A stretch of DNA of 62,096 nt from Dehalococcoidia bacterium (GTDB lineage: Bacteria; Chloroflexota; Dehalococcoidia; Lucifugimonadales; UBA6952). The stretch is taken from NCBI GenBank assembly GCA_022450525.1, contig JAKUQA010000008.1, forward strand, positions 1-62,096. Direction: 5' to 3'. Position numbers and translations under genes: made by a program. Positions 26,981 to 36,089 of this stretch are shown here, piece after piece. Under the pieces are notes generated by a model. It was not told where the DNA came from. It ran no database searches and was given only the letters and a program-made list of their open reading frames with translations. The stretch's first letter is position 1, and the number at the start of each line of letters is the position of its first letter.

Positions 26981-28183
26981 ATGGATTTTGGGTATGCTAG
27001 CTCCCAACAAGCTCTGCGTCAAGAGGTTCGTGATTTCATTGCAGAAAACATGACTCAAGATGTAGTCGAAGAGGTTCATGGCCGTGGTGAAGACGGTAGA
27101 GGTCCTTTGATGAATGATTTATTTAAGAAAATAGGTGAGCGAGGCTGGTTAGGTATTTCTTGGCCAAAAGAGTATGGTGGTCAAGGTGGTGATCGTCTAA
27201 CTCAGTATCTCGTTGAAGAAGAATTTGCAAGAGTGGGATTATCAGTTGGTGGTGGAGGTAGTGGAGCTCCCGCTATCATGGCAGCAGGAACACAAGAACA
27301 AAAAGACTATTATATTCCTCGAATTATCAAAGGTGAAATCAGTTTTGCTCAAGGTTTTACCGAACCTAGTGGAGGTGCAGACCTTGCATCTTTACAGTGC
27401 CGTGCAGTTGAAGACGGCGATGAATTTGTAATTAATGGTCAGAAGATTTATACATCTTCCGCTCATGTTTCTACACATTTATATTTAATGGCAAGAACAG
27501 ATCCAGAAGCTCCTAAACATAGGGGTATATCAATTTTCTTGCTACCAATGGATACTCCTGGTATTACTGTACGACCATTATGGACAATACAAAATGATCC
27601 TCCAGCTCCAGAAGGTACAACTTATGGAACTCCAAGAACCAATGAAACTTTTTATGAAAATGTTCGAATTCCAAAAAGTAGTTTACTAGGTGAACTAAAT
27701 ATGGGTTGGTATGTTGGAGCAATGGGATTGAATTTGGATAGAGTTGGAGCATCTAGATACCTCATATCAGTAAGAAGAGATGAAGATATTGTCAATTTGG
27801 CAAAAAGTGATTCAAGTGAATATCTCAATATTAGAAACAATCCTACCGTACGTGATAAAGTCGCTGAAATGTGGATTGAGGCTCAAGTATGTCGTTTGAT
27901 GACTTGGAGAAGTATGTCAATTGTTGAATCCGGTGGAAACTTTACTTATGAAGGTTCGGCTGAAAAAGTATGGGCTCCTGAGCACGGATTACGAGCAACA
28001 GAAGCTTATGCGCAGATGCTTGGACCATATGGTCAGCTTTTAAACACCTCTGCAAATAATGTTGAGAGTGGTTTGTTTGCTCATAATCTGCTTGGTGCAT
28101 TCCAGTCTGGAATTAACCACGGAAGTGTACAAATTATGAGAGACCAAGTTGCAAGACGTGGATTAGGTCTACCTAGAGGATAA
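26981..28183 (+). CDS. Acyl-CoA dehydrogenase (probable catalytic subunit of a pair)
   Basis: A flavin-dependent acyl-CoA dehydrogenase fold (400 aa): N-terminal helical domain with a WPKEYGGQGG segment, beta domain with QGFTEPSGGADLASL, and C-terminal helices ending RRGLGLPRG. The usual base in the late Y-E-G-T motif is replaced (INHGS). An acidic residue occurs in GLNLDRV (D253), where isovaleryl-type enzymes have their base in G-L-D-L-E-R. GGAGG precedes the ATG. With the next gene it probably forms a two-subunit enzyme like those of steroid side-chain catabolism; the substrate is unknown. Confidence 0.9.
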   Translation: MDFGYASSQQALRQEVRDFIAENMTQDVVEEVHGRGEDGRGPLMNDLFKKIGERGWLGISWPKEYGGQGGDRLTQYLVEEEFARVGLSVGGGGSGAPAIMAAGTQEQKDYYIPRIIKGEISFAQGFTEPSGGADLASLQCRAVEDGDEFVINGQKIYTSSAHVSTHLYLMARTDPEAPKHRGISIFLLPMDTPGITVRPLWTIQNDPPAPEGTTYGTPRTNETFYENVRIPKSSLLGELNMGWYVGAMGLNLDRVGASRYLISVRRDEDIVNLAKSDSSEYLNIRNNPTVRDKVAEMWIEAQVCRLMTWRSMSIVESGGNFTYEGSAEKVWAPEHGLRATEAYAQMLGPYGQLLNTSANNVESGLFAHNLLGAFQSGINHGSVQIMRDQVARRGLGLPRG

Positions 28184-28238
28184 TAATTCTCTAAGCAACA
28201 TATATTATAAATATAAATTACATCAAGAAGGTGATCTA

Positions 28239-29399
28239 ATGGATGTCTTGTTATCAGAAAATGAAGAAATGATACGTAATCTTGCTAGAGAATTCTTAGA
28301 GGGTGAATGTCCTACAAGTCTAGTAAGAGATATGGAAAAAGATGAGTTAGGCTATTCCCAAGATATGTGGAAAAAAGTAGCTTCAGAATTAGGTTGGACA
28401 GCCTTGTCTTTACCTGAGCAGTATGGAGGACTTGGTGAGCCATTACAGTTTTTAGGTTTGATTTTTGAAGAAGTAGGTCGTCATATGGCACCAGTTCCAT
28501 TGCTGAGCACTATGGTTTCAGCATTAACTATTGCTAGGGATGGGTCAGAAGCCATGAAGAGCGATATACTACCACAAGTTGCATCGGGAGACCTCATATT
28601 GACATATTCTTTCCAGGAAACAGATCCTCGTTTAATAGAATCAGCTGTTCAAACTACTGCTACTGCTGATGGTGGTGATTTTGTTCTTAATGGAAAGAAA
28701 TTATTTGTTGATAATTTTAATCAAGCAGACAAATTAATTGTAACAGCTAAAACTGGCAAAGGTTTAACACTATTTTTAGTTGATACAGGATCAGCAGGAA
28801 TTTCTACAGAAAAAGAAGTTCCAACAGCAAAGGATAAGCAATTTGCTGTAATTTTTGATAACGTCAAGGTTTCTGCTGATAGTGTAATTGGAGAAATCGA
28901 CAAAGGATGGACAACAGCTGAATATATGCTAGATTTAGGAGCTGTTTTTTATGCAAGTCAAATGTGTGGTGCAGCAAGGAAAGACTTTGAAATGGGCCTT
29001 GAGTATTCAAAAAATCGTGTAGCTTTTGGTCGTCCGATTGGTGCTTTTCAATCTGTTGCACACATGTTAGCTGATGCTGTTATGTATATCGATGGTGGAG
29101 AACTACTTACCCGAGAGGCAATATGGAAAATGGATCAAGATCAGCCTTATCAGGTAGAAGTTTCACAGGCTAAAGCATTCTGTAATGATAAATTACAACA
29201 TGTGACTGTATATTCACAAATGATTCATGGTGGTATGGGCTTTATGATGGAATTTGATATACATCTTTGGTATCGACGAGTTGCATCTTGGTCAATGAGA
29301 ATGGGTTCAACATTTGAGCATCGAGCAAGAGTAGCACAAGGAATACTTGATACACCAGGAAATGTTGAATTAGGAATGATTCAGGCACTTCCGGCTTAA
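28239..29399 (+). CDS. Acyl-CoA dehydrogenase (probable partner subunit)
   Basis: A second acyl-CoA dehydrogenase-family protein (386 aa), 55 bp after the first. It keeps LPEQYGGLG, NGKKLFVDN, the G-R-P-I-G-A-F-Q-S flavin segment and HGGMGF. Neither known base position is acidic: the late motif reads RMGST, and the helix-G region reads MLDLGAV. This fits a non-catalytic or flavin-contributing subunit in a heterotetramer. AAGGTGAT precedes the ATG. A strong hairpin follows the gene. Confidence 0.88.
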   Translation: MDVLLSENEEMIRNLAREFLEGECPTSLVRDMEKDELGYSQDMWKKVASELGWTALSLPEQYGGLGEPLQFLGLIFEEVGRHMAPVPLLSTMVSALTIARDGSEAMKSDILPQVASGDLILTYSFQETDPRLIESAVQTTATADGGDFVLNGKKLFVDNFNQADKLIVTAKTGKGLTLFLVDTGSAGISTEKEVPTAKDKQFAVIFDNVKVSADSVIGEIDKGWTTAEYMLDLGAVFYASQMCGAARKDFEMGLEYSKNRVAFGRPIGAFQSVAHMLADAVMYIDGGELLTREAIWKMDQDQPYQVEVSQAKAFCNDKLQHVTVYSQMIHGGMGFMMEFDIHLWYRRVASWSMRMGSTFEHRARVAQGILDTPGNVELGMIQALPA

Positions 29400-29422
29400 T
29401 TGACCTTAATTAAGATAAGTTT

Positions 29423-29461
29423 TATATAGGCCTAAGAGTTCTCTTGGGCCTATATATTTTT
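29423..29461 (+). terminator. Strong intrinsic-terminator-like hairpin
   Basis: Arms TATAGGCCTAAGAG (29425-29438) and CTCTTGGGCCTATA (29441-29454) form a 14-bp stem with one G-U pair, extendable by A-U pairs, around a two-base centre (in practice a four-base loop). A T-run follows directly. It ends the acyl-CoA dehydrogenase unit. The ribosome site of the next gene starts at 29462, touching the T-run. Confidence 0.85.
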
Positions 29462-29472
29462 AGGAGTAAATT

Positions 29473-30804
29473 ATGAGTAATCCTACAAAGGTCTTTTCTG
29501 AATTTGTTTCAGATATCCAATTTTCCGATCTATCTTCAGAACTTATTGATATAGCTAAAATTCCAATACTAGACGGGTTTGCCAATATGATGGCTGGATC
29601 AACCCAAGAAGTCTCAGGACTTGTGTCCCAATATGTACAATCTTTAGGTGGCAATAACCAATCAACTGTTATAGGTCATAATTACCAAACAAGTACATTA
29701 TTAGCAGCGTTCATAAATGGTGTTTCTGGACATTGTCTTGATTACGAAATTCAAGGTCATCCTGCAACTCACGGTACATCTTCATGCCTCCCATCAGCTT
29801 TGGCATTAGGTGAAAATCGAGGAATTTCTGGGAAACAATTAATACTTTCATATATTCTTGGATGGGAAATTCAAGCAAGAATGAGGCTGTCTACAGAAGG
29901 TGTAACTAATGGTGCGTATCATCCTCCAGGATTATTTGGTCCACTTGGTGCAGGAGTAGCATCTTCTAAAGCACTCAGTTTCGATAGTGAACAAACTGAA
30001 TTATGTTTAGGGATTGCTGCTTCTAGAACAGGGGGACTGACAGCAAATACTGGTACTATGGTTAAGTCTACTCATCCTGCAAATGCTGCACGAATGGGAG
30101 TTGAGTCTGCATTACTTGTTGAATCTGGATTTACTAGTACGAAAAATATTTTTGAAACAGAAAATGGATATAGTGATGCTATATTTGACGGCAAAGTTAA
30201 TTGGGATATTTTCTTAAAAGATTTAGGTGTAAGGTTTTCATTAATTGATCCTGGATTCGACATTAAAAGATTTCCTGCACAAATAAATATGCAACGTCCA
30301 ATTGAAGCTGCATTAAACCTTAGAAATAATAATTTTGATCCTTCAAAAGTTGTTAAAATTCACATTGAAACAAGTAACCCTGGTCATTCAGGTCCAATAC
30401 CTAGATCAGGACTAGATGGTAAATTTAGTGCGTGGTATTGCGCTACTGTTGCAATATTGGATGGGGTGATAAATATAGAAAGCTTTAGTGATAAAAGAAG
30501 ATTTTCAACAGATGTGGAAAACCTTCTACCTAATGTTACTTATACCAATAATGGTAAAACTACAAGAACTACTGCAGTAGTTACTGCAACTTTGGAAGAT
30601 GGATCTGAAATATCAGGTAGTTGTTTAGATTTCCAAGGATCTACAGAAAACCCTATGTCCAAAGAACAACGAAAAGAAAAATTCTGCTATTGTGCTACTA
30701 GAATAATGAGTGGACATAAAGCAGAGGAACTATGGGAAGATTTAAATAATCTAGAAAATGTTGATAATATATCCAAAATAATTGCACTTTCCAATTCAAA
30801 TTGA
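29473..30804 (+). CDS. MmgE/PrpD family protein
   Basis: A 443-aa member of the family that includes 2-methylcitrate dehydratase and cis-aconitate decarboxylase. Recognisable parts are DGFANMMAG near the start, HCLDYEIQGHPATHG (about 87-101), which holds the family's active-site-like D and H residues, GAYHPPGLFGPLGAG, and KSTHPANAARMG. The rest of the methylcitrate pathway is absent, so the substrate is unknown. AGGAG lies 6 nt before the ATG and abuts the hairpin at 29423-29461. It is followed by tRNA-Leu. Confidence 0.87.
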   Translation: MSNPTKVFSEFVSDIQFSDLSSELIDIAKIPILDGFANMMAGSTQEVSGLVSQYVQSLGGNNQSTVIGHNYQTSTLLAAFINGVSGHCLDYEIQGHPATHGTSSCLPSALALGENRGISGKQLILSYILGWEIQARMRLSTEGVTNGAYHPPGLFGPLGAGVASSKALSFDSEQTELCLGIAASRTGGLTANTGTMVKSTHPANAARMGVESALLVESGFTSTKNIFETENGYSDAIFDGKVNWDIFLKDLGVRFSLIDPGFDIKRFPAQINMQRPIEAALNLRNNNFDPSKVVKIHIETSNPGHSGPIPRSGLDGKFSAWYCATVAILDGVINIESFSDKRRFSTDVENLLPNVTYTNNGKTTRTTAVVTATLEDGSEISGSCLDFQGSTENPMSKEQRKEKFCYCATRIMSGHKAEELWEDLNNLENVDNISKIIALSNSN

Positions 30805-30835
30805 TACTATTCATTAACATTATGATGTAGTTTGA

Positions 30836-30918
30836 GCCGAGGTGGCGGAATGGTAGACGCGGTGGACTTAAAATCCATTGTCCTAAAAGACGTGCGAGTT
30901 CGAGTCTCGCCCTCGGCA
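30836..30918 (+). tRNA. tRNA-Leu (anticodon UAA)
   Basis: A type II tRNA of 83 nt: GCCGAGG pairs with CCTCGGC, D-loop GGCGGAATGGTAGAC, anticodon loop CTTAAAA giving TAA, long variable arm, and T-arm GCGAGTTCGAGTCTCGC. CCA is not encoded. It lies 31 bp after the MmgE/PrpD gene. Confidence 0.95.
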
Positions 30919-30935
30919 TACTTCATGTTTTGCGT

Positions 30936-30941
30936 TATAAT
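30936..30941 (+). promoter_or_regulatory. Possible -10 box, leaderless start for the next gene
   Basis: TATAAT ends 6 nt before the ATG at 30948, and no Shine-Dalgarno is present. The -35 region would lie in the 3' end of tRNA-Leu and matches poorly, so this is a weak call. Confidence 0.3.
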
Positions 30942-30947
30942 TAATAT

Positions 30948-32423
30948 ATGAAGATATTAGTTACAGGAGCCACAGGATATGTTGGCGGAAGATTAATTCC
31001 AAAGCTTTTACAACTTGGATTTGATGTGAGAATTTTAGCTAGAAACCCTGATCGAATTCAAAATAGATCTTGGTATTCACAAGTTGAGATATTCACAGGA
31101 GACGTTTTAGATAAAGATTCTCTTGATGGTTTATTCACTGATATTGATGTAGCTTTTTATTTAATTCATAGTTTATCGCAAGGAAAAAACTTTAATCAAT
31201 CTGATATGCAAGCCGCTCAAAACTTTGTAGAAGTTGCAGAATCGGAAAAACTAAAAAAGATTATCTATCTTGGGGGTTTAGGGGAAGTATCTGATAATCT
31301 TTCGATGCATTTATTATCCAGACAACAAACTGGAGAGATATTGCGTAATTCAGAGGTTGATGTTACTGAATTTAGATCAGGCGTAATTGTTGGTTCGGGT
31401 AGCTTGTCATTTGAAATTATTAGAAACCTAACCGAAAGATTGCCAATTATGATATGCCCAAAATGGGTGTATACCAAGACTCAACCAATTTCAATAGAAA
31501 ATGTATTAGAGTATTTGATTCACAGCGTGTCTACAGATATGCCAAAAAACGCTATATTTGAAATCGGTGGAGAAGATGTACTAAGTTATGGTGATATGAT
31601 TAAAAAATATGCATTAATAAGGGGGCTACGGCGGTTGTTAATCCCTGTTCCAGTTTTGACTCCAAAACTTTCTTCTTATTGGATACATTGGACAACTCCA
31701 GTCTCTGCCAAAATTACTAGACCTTTAGTAGAAGGTTTGAAAAATGAGAGTATTGTCCATGACTTAGAAGTACAAAAGTATTTTCCCCAAATTTCTTTAA
31801 TTAACTATGACGATGCAGTAAAACTCGCTTTATCAAATCTAAATGATCAAGATGTTGAAACTTCATGGTCAGACTCATTGAGTTCTAGTAATGGTCAAGA
31901 TGGTTCGATTGAATCTATATCGCTACTTAATGATGATGTTGTCGATTATAATGAAATATCAGGTATGGTACATGATAAAAAAATAATTACCATAGAGAAA
32001 TCATCTTTAGATATATTCACATTTCTTTCTAGTCTAGGTGGTGAAACTGGCTGGTTATATGGCAATTTTTTATGGAAAATTAGAGGTTATATAGATCTGC
32101 TTTTTGGAGGAGTTGGTTTACGAAGAGGTAGGAGAGATCCTTTGGTACTATATCAAGGTGATGCTTTAGATTTTTGGAGAATTGAAAAAGTAATAGAAAA
32201 TAAATTAATTCGATTGAAAGCAGAAATGAAAGTCCCGGGGAAAGCTTGGTTGCAATATGAAATCGTAGAAAACGAAAATAATTGCAAACTGACCCAAACC
32301 GCTTTTTTTGCTCCAAAAGGCTTATTTGGATTAATTTACTGGTATAGTTTATTTCCAGTACACATATTTATATTTAGAGGTATGATAAAAGCAATAAGAA
32401 ATAGAATTTTGAAACAGTATTAA
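30948..32423 (+). CDS. NAD(P)-binding epimerase-like protein with C-terminal DUF2867 domain
   Basis: A 491-aa two-domain protein. The first 290 residues are an atypical/extended SDR resembling YbjT and complex-I assembly-like proteins, starting VTGATGYVGGRLIP with the Rossmann glycines, ARNPDR, and YLIHSL. The C-terminal part (about 330-491) fits DUF2867, with GETGWLYGNFLWKIRGYID, a GLRRGRRDP block and F-A-P-K-G-L-F-G-L-I-Y-W-Y near the end. This fusion is common in the family; its substrate is not established. It follows tRNA-Leu and converges on the glycerate kinase with a shared TTAA stop. Confidence 0.85.
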   Translation: MKILVTGATGYVGGRLIPKLLQLGFDVRILARNPDRIQNRSWYSQVEIFTGDVLDKDSLDGLFTDIDVAFYLIHSLSQGKNFNQSDMQAAQNFVEVAESEKLKKIIYLGGLGEVSDNLSMHLLSRQQTGEILRNSEVDVTEFRSGVIVGSGSLSFEIIRNLTERLPIMICPKWVYTKTQPISIENVLEYLIHSVSTDMPKNAIFEIGGEDVLSYGDMIKKYALIRGLRRLLIPVPVLTPKLSSYWIHWTTPVSAKITRPLVEGLKNESIVHDLEVQKYFPQISLINYDDAVKLALSNLNDQDVETSWSDSLSSSNGQDGSIESISLLNDDVVDYNEISGMVHDKKIITIEKSSLDIFTFLSSLGGETGWLYGNFLWKIRGYIDLLFGGVGLRRGRRDPLVLYQGDALDFWRIEKVIENKLIRLKAEMKVPGKAWLQYEIVENENNCKLTQTAFFAPKGLFGLIYWYSLFPVHIFIFRGMIKAIRNRILKQY

Positions 32424-33547
32424 TTAATAGTAGTTTCGACAAATTTCTTTGCAGTCTTTCTAAGATAAAAAGCAGTATTTCTAATACTATCTTCAGTAGA
32501 TTTAGCTAACTCTTCTAAAGTAATTATAGTACTTATTCCGTTCTCTAAAACTTTTTCATAACCTTCACCAATTGATCCAGAAATACAAATCACTGGTATG
32601 TTATATTCTTTAGCTTTATTTGCAATAGCAATTGGTGTTTTATTATATAAAGTAGATGCATCTGTTTTACCTTCACCAGTTATAATTAAATCTGCATTTT
32701 TTATTATTTGATCAAAGTTTAGCTTTTCACAAATTACTTCGAAACCAGATTTTATGTTAGCCTTAGTAAACGTTATCAAACCATAAGCAAGTCCTCCAGC
32801 TGCGCCGGCACCAGGGTTGCTGGAATAATCTTTACCAAATTGATTTGTAATTACCGAACTGTAGTGTTTAAGAGCTTCTTCTAATTCATCTAATATAATT
32901 TTCGTTCCCCCTTTTTGGGGACCGAAAATGTATGAAGCACCTGTAGGTCCGCATAATGGATTAGTCACATCACTAGCTATTGTGATATTAATTTCTTTCA
33001 GATCGGGGTTTAAATTATTGGTATTTATGTGAGATAACTTTATTAGTTCGCCACCACCATAAGATAGTTCATTATCGTATATATCTAAAAAATTACCTCC
33101 TAGAGCTTGAATAGCTCCAATTCCTCCATCATTAGTTGCACTACCCCCAAGGCCAATAATGATGTTTTTGTAGCCATTTTCTATTGCTTCTAATATTAAT
33201 TGGCCAGTACCGAAAGTAGTTGTTGTTTTAAGGTCAAAATCTATATTGTTACAAATAGCTAATCCAGATGCTAATGCCATTTCTATAACTGCAGTATTAT
33301 TATCACTCATTACTCCCCATTGAGCTATTACATGGGAGCCGGTAGGGCCAATAACTTCTTTAGTAAATATTTGACCACCCTTGTATTTTACCAATACATC
33401 TAATGTGCCATCACCTCCATCAGCTACAGGAAAGCATTCTGTTATCAATGTAGGACTGGCATCTTTAATACCTTTTTCAATATGTTTAGCTACTGATTTT
33501 GAATCTAAAGAGCCTTTAAATGCTTGAGGTGCTATTATTATTTTCAT
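32420..33547 (-). CDS. Glycerate kinase (GlxK/GarK type)
   Basis: A 375-aa kinase of the bacterial glycerate kinase family, which phosphorylates D-glycerate (usually at O2) and links glyoxylate or sugar-acid breakdown to glycolysis. It begins IIIAPQAFKGSLDS and has PVADGGDGTLDVL, IIGLGGSATNDGG, a GAAGGLAYG stretch and ITGEGKTDAST, all in family order. The start is 12 bp after an unknown gene, so they are probably one transcript. The 3' end overlaps the convergent gene's stop. Confidence 0.93.
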   Translation of the reverse strand: MKIIIAPQAFKGSLDSKSVAKHIEKGIKDASPTLITECFPVADGGDGTLDVLVKYKGGQIFTKEVIGPTGSHVIAQWGVMSDNNTAVIEMALASGLAICNNIDFDLKTTTTFGTGQLILEAIENGYKNIIIGLGGSATNDGGIGAIQALGGNFLDIYDNELSYGGGELIKLSHINTNNLNPDLKEINITIASDVTNPLCGPTGASYIFGPQKGGTKIILDELEEALKHYSSVITNQFGKDYSSNPGAGAAGGLAYGLITFTKANIKSGFEVICEKLNFDQIIKNADLIITGEGKTDASTLYNKTPIAIANKAKEYNIPVICISGSIGEGYEKVLENGISTIITLEELAKSTEDSIRNTAFYLRKTAKKFVETTIN

Positions 33548-33559
33548 ATATCACCTCAA

Positions 33560-34363
33560 TTAAAAAACTATTATTTCACGATCTTTTTTTGTTTTATCAT
33601 CAGTGATTTTATATTTTTTGGGGAATTCAGTTTTCTTTGTCGGAAGATTCCACGGTTGATTCTTTTTTGTTTGCCAAGACATTTCAAATATCAAATCAAT
33701 TATAAGCATATGTTTGAATGTTAATGCCTCAGTTGTTTCAGAAAACCACCGTGGTTGTTTTGTTTTAAATTCTTCCAGTGGGTTTTTTAGTGGAGTTACA
33801 ATTTGTTGTTTTATCATATTTAAATATTGGTTTTCCCAATACTTAGCTTGCCAGGGTTGATAGGTGATTAAATCTTGTAAATCTTGATTATTCATAGTAA
33901 TACCAGAAAGATTGCTCTGGCGATCTCTCTCTACGAATAATCCACCGATTGCAAACATATCTACAGCACTTACAATTGATGGAGCATTTGTACGTAGATA
34001 CGAATACCAATTAGCCTCACGATAAGTAATGTTGATTGTAAATTCATTACTAAATGTAGATTGTGTCCATGCTGACATTTGCCTTAGCATTGGAAGATGT
34101 TCTGTTTTAATAAATGGAAATTTCATTAAAGAAGTAGAGTCATTCCAATCAATAAATAAGTCTGGCCAAGGTAATCCAGATTGTGTAAGAGATTCGTCTA
34201 TTTTGGATTTATGAGATTTATATGAGGCCCATAAATTACTAACTTGGCGTGTTTGAAGAGGCTTCCCGTACTGCACAAGTTTGTTTTGTACATATGAAAT
34301 TTTATCTTTAACGCGTGCAATTGTTTCAGCTTCAGAGAACCAAGGAAAAATATAAAGTTGCAT
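33560..34363 (-). CDS. Unknown protein, 267 aa
   Basis: I do not recognise a family. The protein is soluble-looking, without a signal peptide or membrane helix. It is rich in Trp, Gln and Lys, and ends in a basic tail. Notable pieces are an N-terminal FPWFSEAETIARVKDK, a central GLPWPDLFIDWND, and ITYREANWYSYLRTNAP. Codon use and composition look like neighbouring genes, and the frame is intact, so it is likely real. It lies 12 bp upstream of the glycerate kinase gene. Its ribosome site is unclear. The 137 bp upstream hold no gene. Confidence 0.7.
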   Translation of the reverse strand: MQLYIFPWFSEAETIARVKDKISYVQNKLVQYGKPLQTRQVSNLWASYKSHKSKIDESLTQSGLPWPDLFIDWNDSTSLMKFPFIKTEHLPMLRQMSAWTQSTFSNEFTINITYREANWYSYLRTNAPSIVSAVDMFAIGGLFVERDRQSNLSGITMNNQDLQDLITYQPWQAKYWENQYLNMIKQQIVTPLKNPLEEFKTKQPRWFSETTEALTFKHMLIIDLIFEMSWQTKKNQPWNLPTKKTEFPKKYKITDDKTKKDREIIVF

Positions 34364-34500
34364 TTCTTTTGTGGAGAGATTTGTTTTATTATCTTTAATA
34401 ATACGCTCCTTTTATATTGCACAATATATATTGAATTATTGCACTAATTATAGCAGTACGAATATCTTTATTGCAACAATGATTGCATCTTTTAACATAT

Positions 34501-35118
34501 CTAATGCATTGGTGAAAATGATGACGGTATCAGGATTTTATTCTCTTGTTTCACAATAAATTCTCGTGTTGGTGGTGGCCAATTTGGATCTTGCATTGAT
34601 TTGGCTCTTGTTTCATTTCGATCTTGTAGATCTGCATATGGCCATACGTGCATCCATTTATTTAAGCCTCCAATATCTGTATACATACCCAATGCTAATT
34701 TTGAATATTTCTCACGATATTCTATCGCATCTCCCCATTTTTTCATTGCTTCATTGATACTACCAGGCTTATATGTATAAATCCTCATTTCATAAATATT
34801 CCCTAATTCTTGTTCTCCCATAAATGGTCGCATGAATTCTGCTGGATACCAAATTTCTGATTCCATATTAACTATTAGATCATCATGCCTCGGTGGCCAT
34901 TTCCCACTTTTTACTGCTTCTCCTCGTATTCTGTTTCTCTCTTCAAGATTTTCATAAGGCCATACACTTATTACTTGATTTAAAGGGCCTATATCAGTAT
35001 GCCAGAACGCTGCTAACGGAGATAATTTGACTCTCTCATTCAATGCTTCTTCGAAATTTTCTTCATAAGCTTGTACACTTCCAGGCTTAAGTGTATAAGT
35101 TCGTACTTCATATATCAT
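34501..35118 (-). CDS. NIPSNAP family protein with two tandem domains
   Basis: The 205-aa protein consists of two roughly 100-residue NIPSNAP (dimeric alpha-beta barrel) domains. Each starts with a YE-R-Y-T-KPGS block (residues about 3-14 and 109-121), then a W/Y-T-D-I-G-x-L-N block and V-W-P-Y-x-x-L-x-x-R. The repeat suggests a single-chain version of the usual dimer. The family is common beside catabolic genes, but its biochemical role is not settled. GGAG lies 7 nt before the ATG. It follows the SDR gene by 21 bp and is probably co-transcribed. Confidence 0.88.
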   Translation of the reverse strand: MIYEVRTYTLKPGSVQAYEENFEEALNERVKLSPLAAFWHTDIGPLNQVISVWPYENLEERNRIRGEAVKSGKWPPRHDDLIVNMESEIWYPAEFMRPFMGEQELGNIYEMRIYTYKPGSINEAMKKWGDAIEYREKYSKLALGMYTDIGGLNKWMHVWPYADLQDRNETRAKSMQDPNWPPPTREFIVKQENKILIPSSFSPMH

Positions 35119-35139
35119 TGTAATACTCCTTTACTATTA

Positions 35140-35931
35140 TTATTGGAACACTGCACCTATTGCACCTCCACCTCCTGCTATTGATTCTCCAGTGATACAT
35201 TCTGCTTTAGGAGAAGATAACACCGCAGTGACAAATGCTAATTCTTCAGGTTTGATCGTTCTTTTAATTGCAACATTCTTTGCTGATTCAGCTTCTACTT
35301 CTTCTAATGTTTTACCTTGCTGTTTTGCTGTTTCACTCATTCTTTCACGAATTGCAGGTGTTTGGGTTAATCCAGGATGTAATACATTAAGTGTTATTCC
35401 ATCACTTCCCAATTGGTCAGATAATGTCTTAGTCATATGTACTACAGCTGCATTTCTTAAACCATAGATCGTAGATTGTCTTGCAGACACTCCACCTATG
35501 CTTATAATTCTTCCCCATTTCTGTTTTTGCATATGAGGCACAACTGCTTTTATACATCTAAAATACCCAACTACTTTTGTATCTAGATCTTCTATAAGGT
35601 CTTTTTCATCAGCTTCCGATATGGAACCTCTTACTTGTCCACCAACCATAGCCGCACTATTCACAAGAATATCTATTCCGCCTAATTCTCCGACGACTTT
35701 TTCAACCATATTATCAACACTTGTTTTTTTTGTAGTATCAACAACTATGGTTTCAACCTTTTTCCCAGTTAATTCTTCAATTTCTTTAGCAGCTTGGTCT
35801 AGGGTTTCTTTGGTTCTTGCTGCTATAGCTACATTTACTCCTTCTTGACACAACTGTATTGCTATGGACTTTCCTATTCCTTTACTTCCTCCAGTAATCA
35901 GAGCTCGTTTCCCTTCTAGTTCTAAATCCAT
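35140..35931 (-). CDS. SDR-fold oxidoreductase lacking the catalytic lysine
   Basis: A 263-aa short-chain dehydrogenase fold: TGGSKGIG (residues 13-20), VNSAAMVGG in the NAG position, S144 in SIGGVS and Y156. The classical YxxxK reads Y156-G-L-R-N160, so the lysine that orients the cofactor and lowers the tyrosine pKa is replaced by asparagine. The rest, including LHPGLTQTP, is normal. It may use altered chemistry or another residue. The ATG at 35931 is chosen because GGAG lies 6 nt upstream; an earlier ATG at 35943 lies within the ribosome-site region. Confidence 0.85.
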   Translation of the reverse strand: MDLELEGKRALITGGSKGIGKSIAIQLCQEGVNVAIAARTKETLDQAAKEIEELTGKKVETIVVDTTKKTSVDNMVEKVVGELGGIDILVNSAAMVGGQVRGSISEADEKDLIEDLDTKVVGYFRCIKAVVPHMQKQKWGRIISIGGVSARQSTIYGLRNAAVVHMTKTLSDQLGSDGITLNVLHPGLTQTPAIRERMSETAKQQGKTLEEVEAESAKNVAIKRTIKPEELAFVTAVLSSPKAECITGESIAGGGGAIGAVFQ

Positions 35932-36089
35932 AATTTTCTCCATTCGATGTTTTAGTTTTATTTCTGTAAGTTCTGACTATTATGAAAAGTTCAGCAACAA
36001 ATGTAAATCGATATGATTTTAAAAAAACATTGCGTGTTTAATAAATGAGGTTTATATTTTTCTTTTAGTATTAATTTAAGGTTTTCAAC

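Noticed and set aside
30698..30919. A 73-codon minus-strand frame across tRNA-Leu
   Set aside because: It is again the antisense translation of a tRNA (starting M-P-R-A-R-L-E-L-A-R), a well-known false gene.
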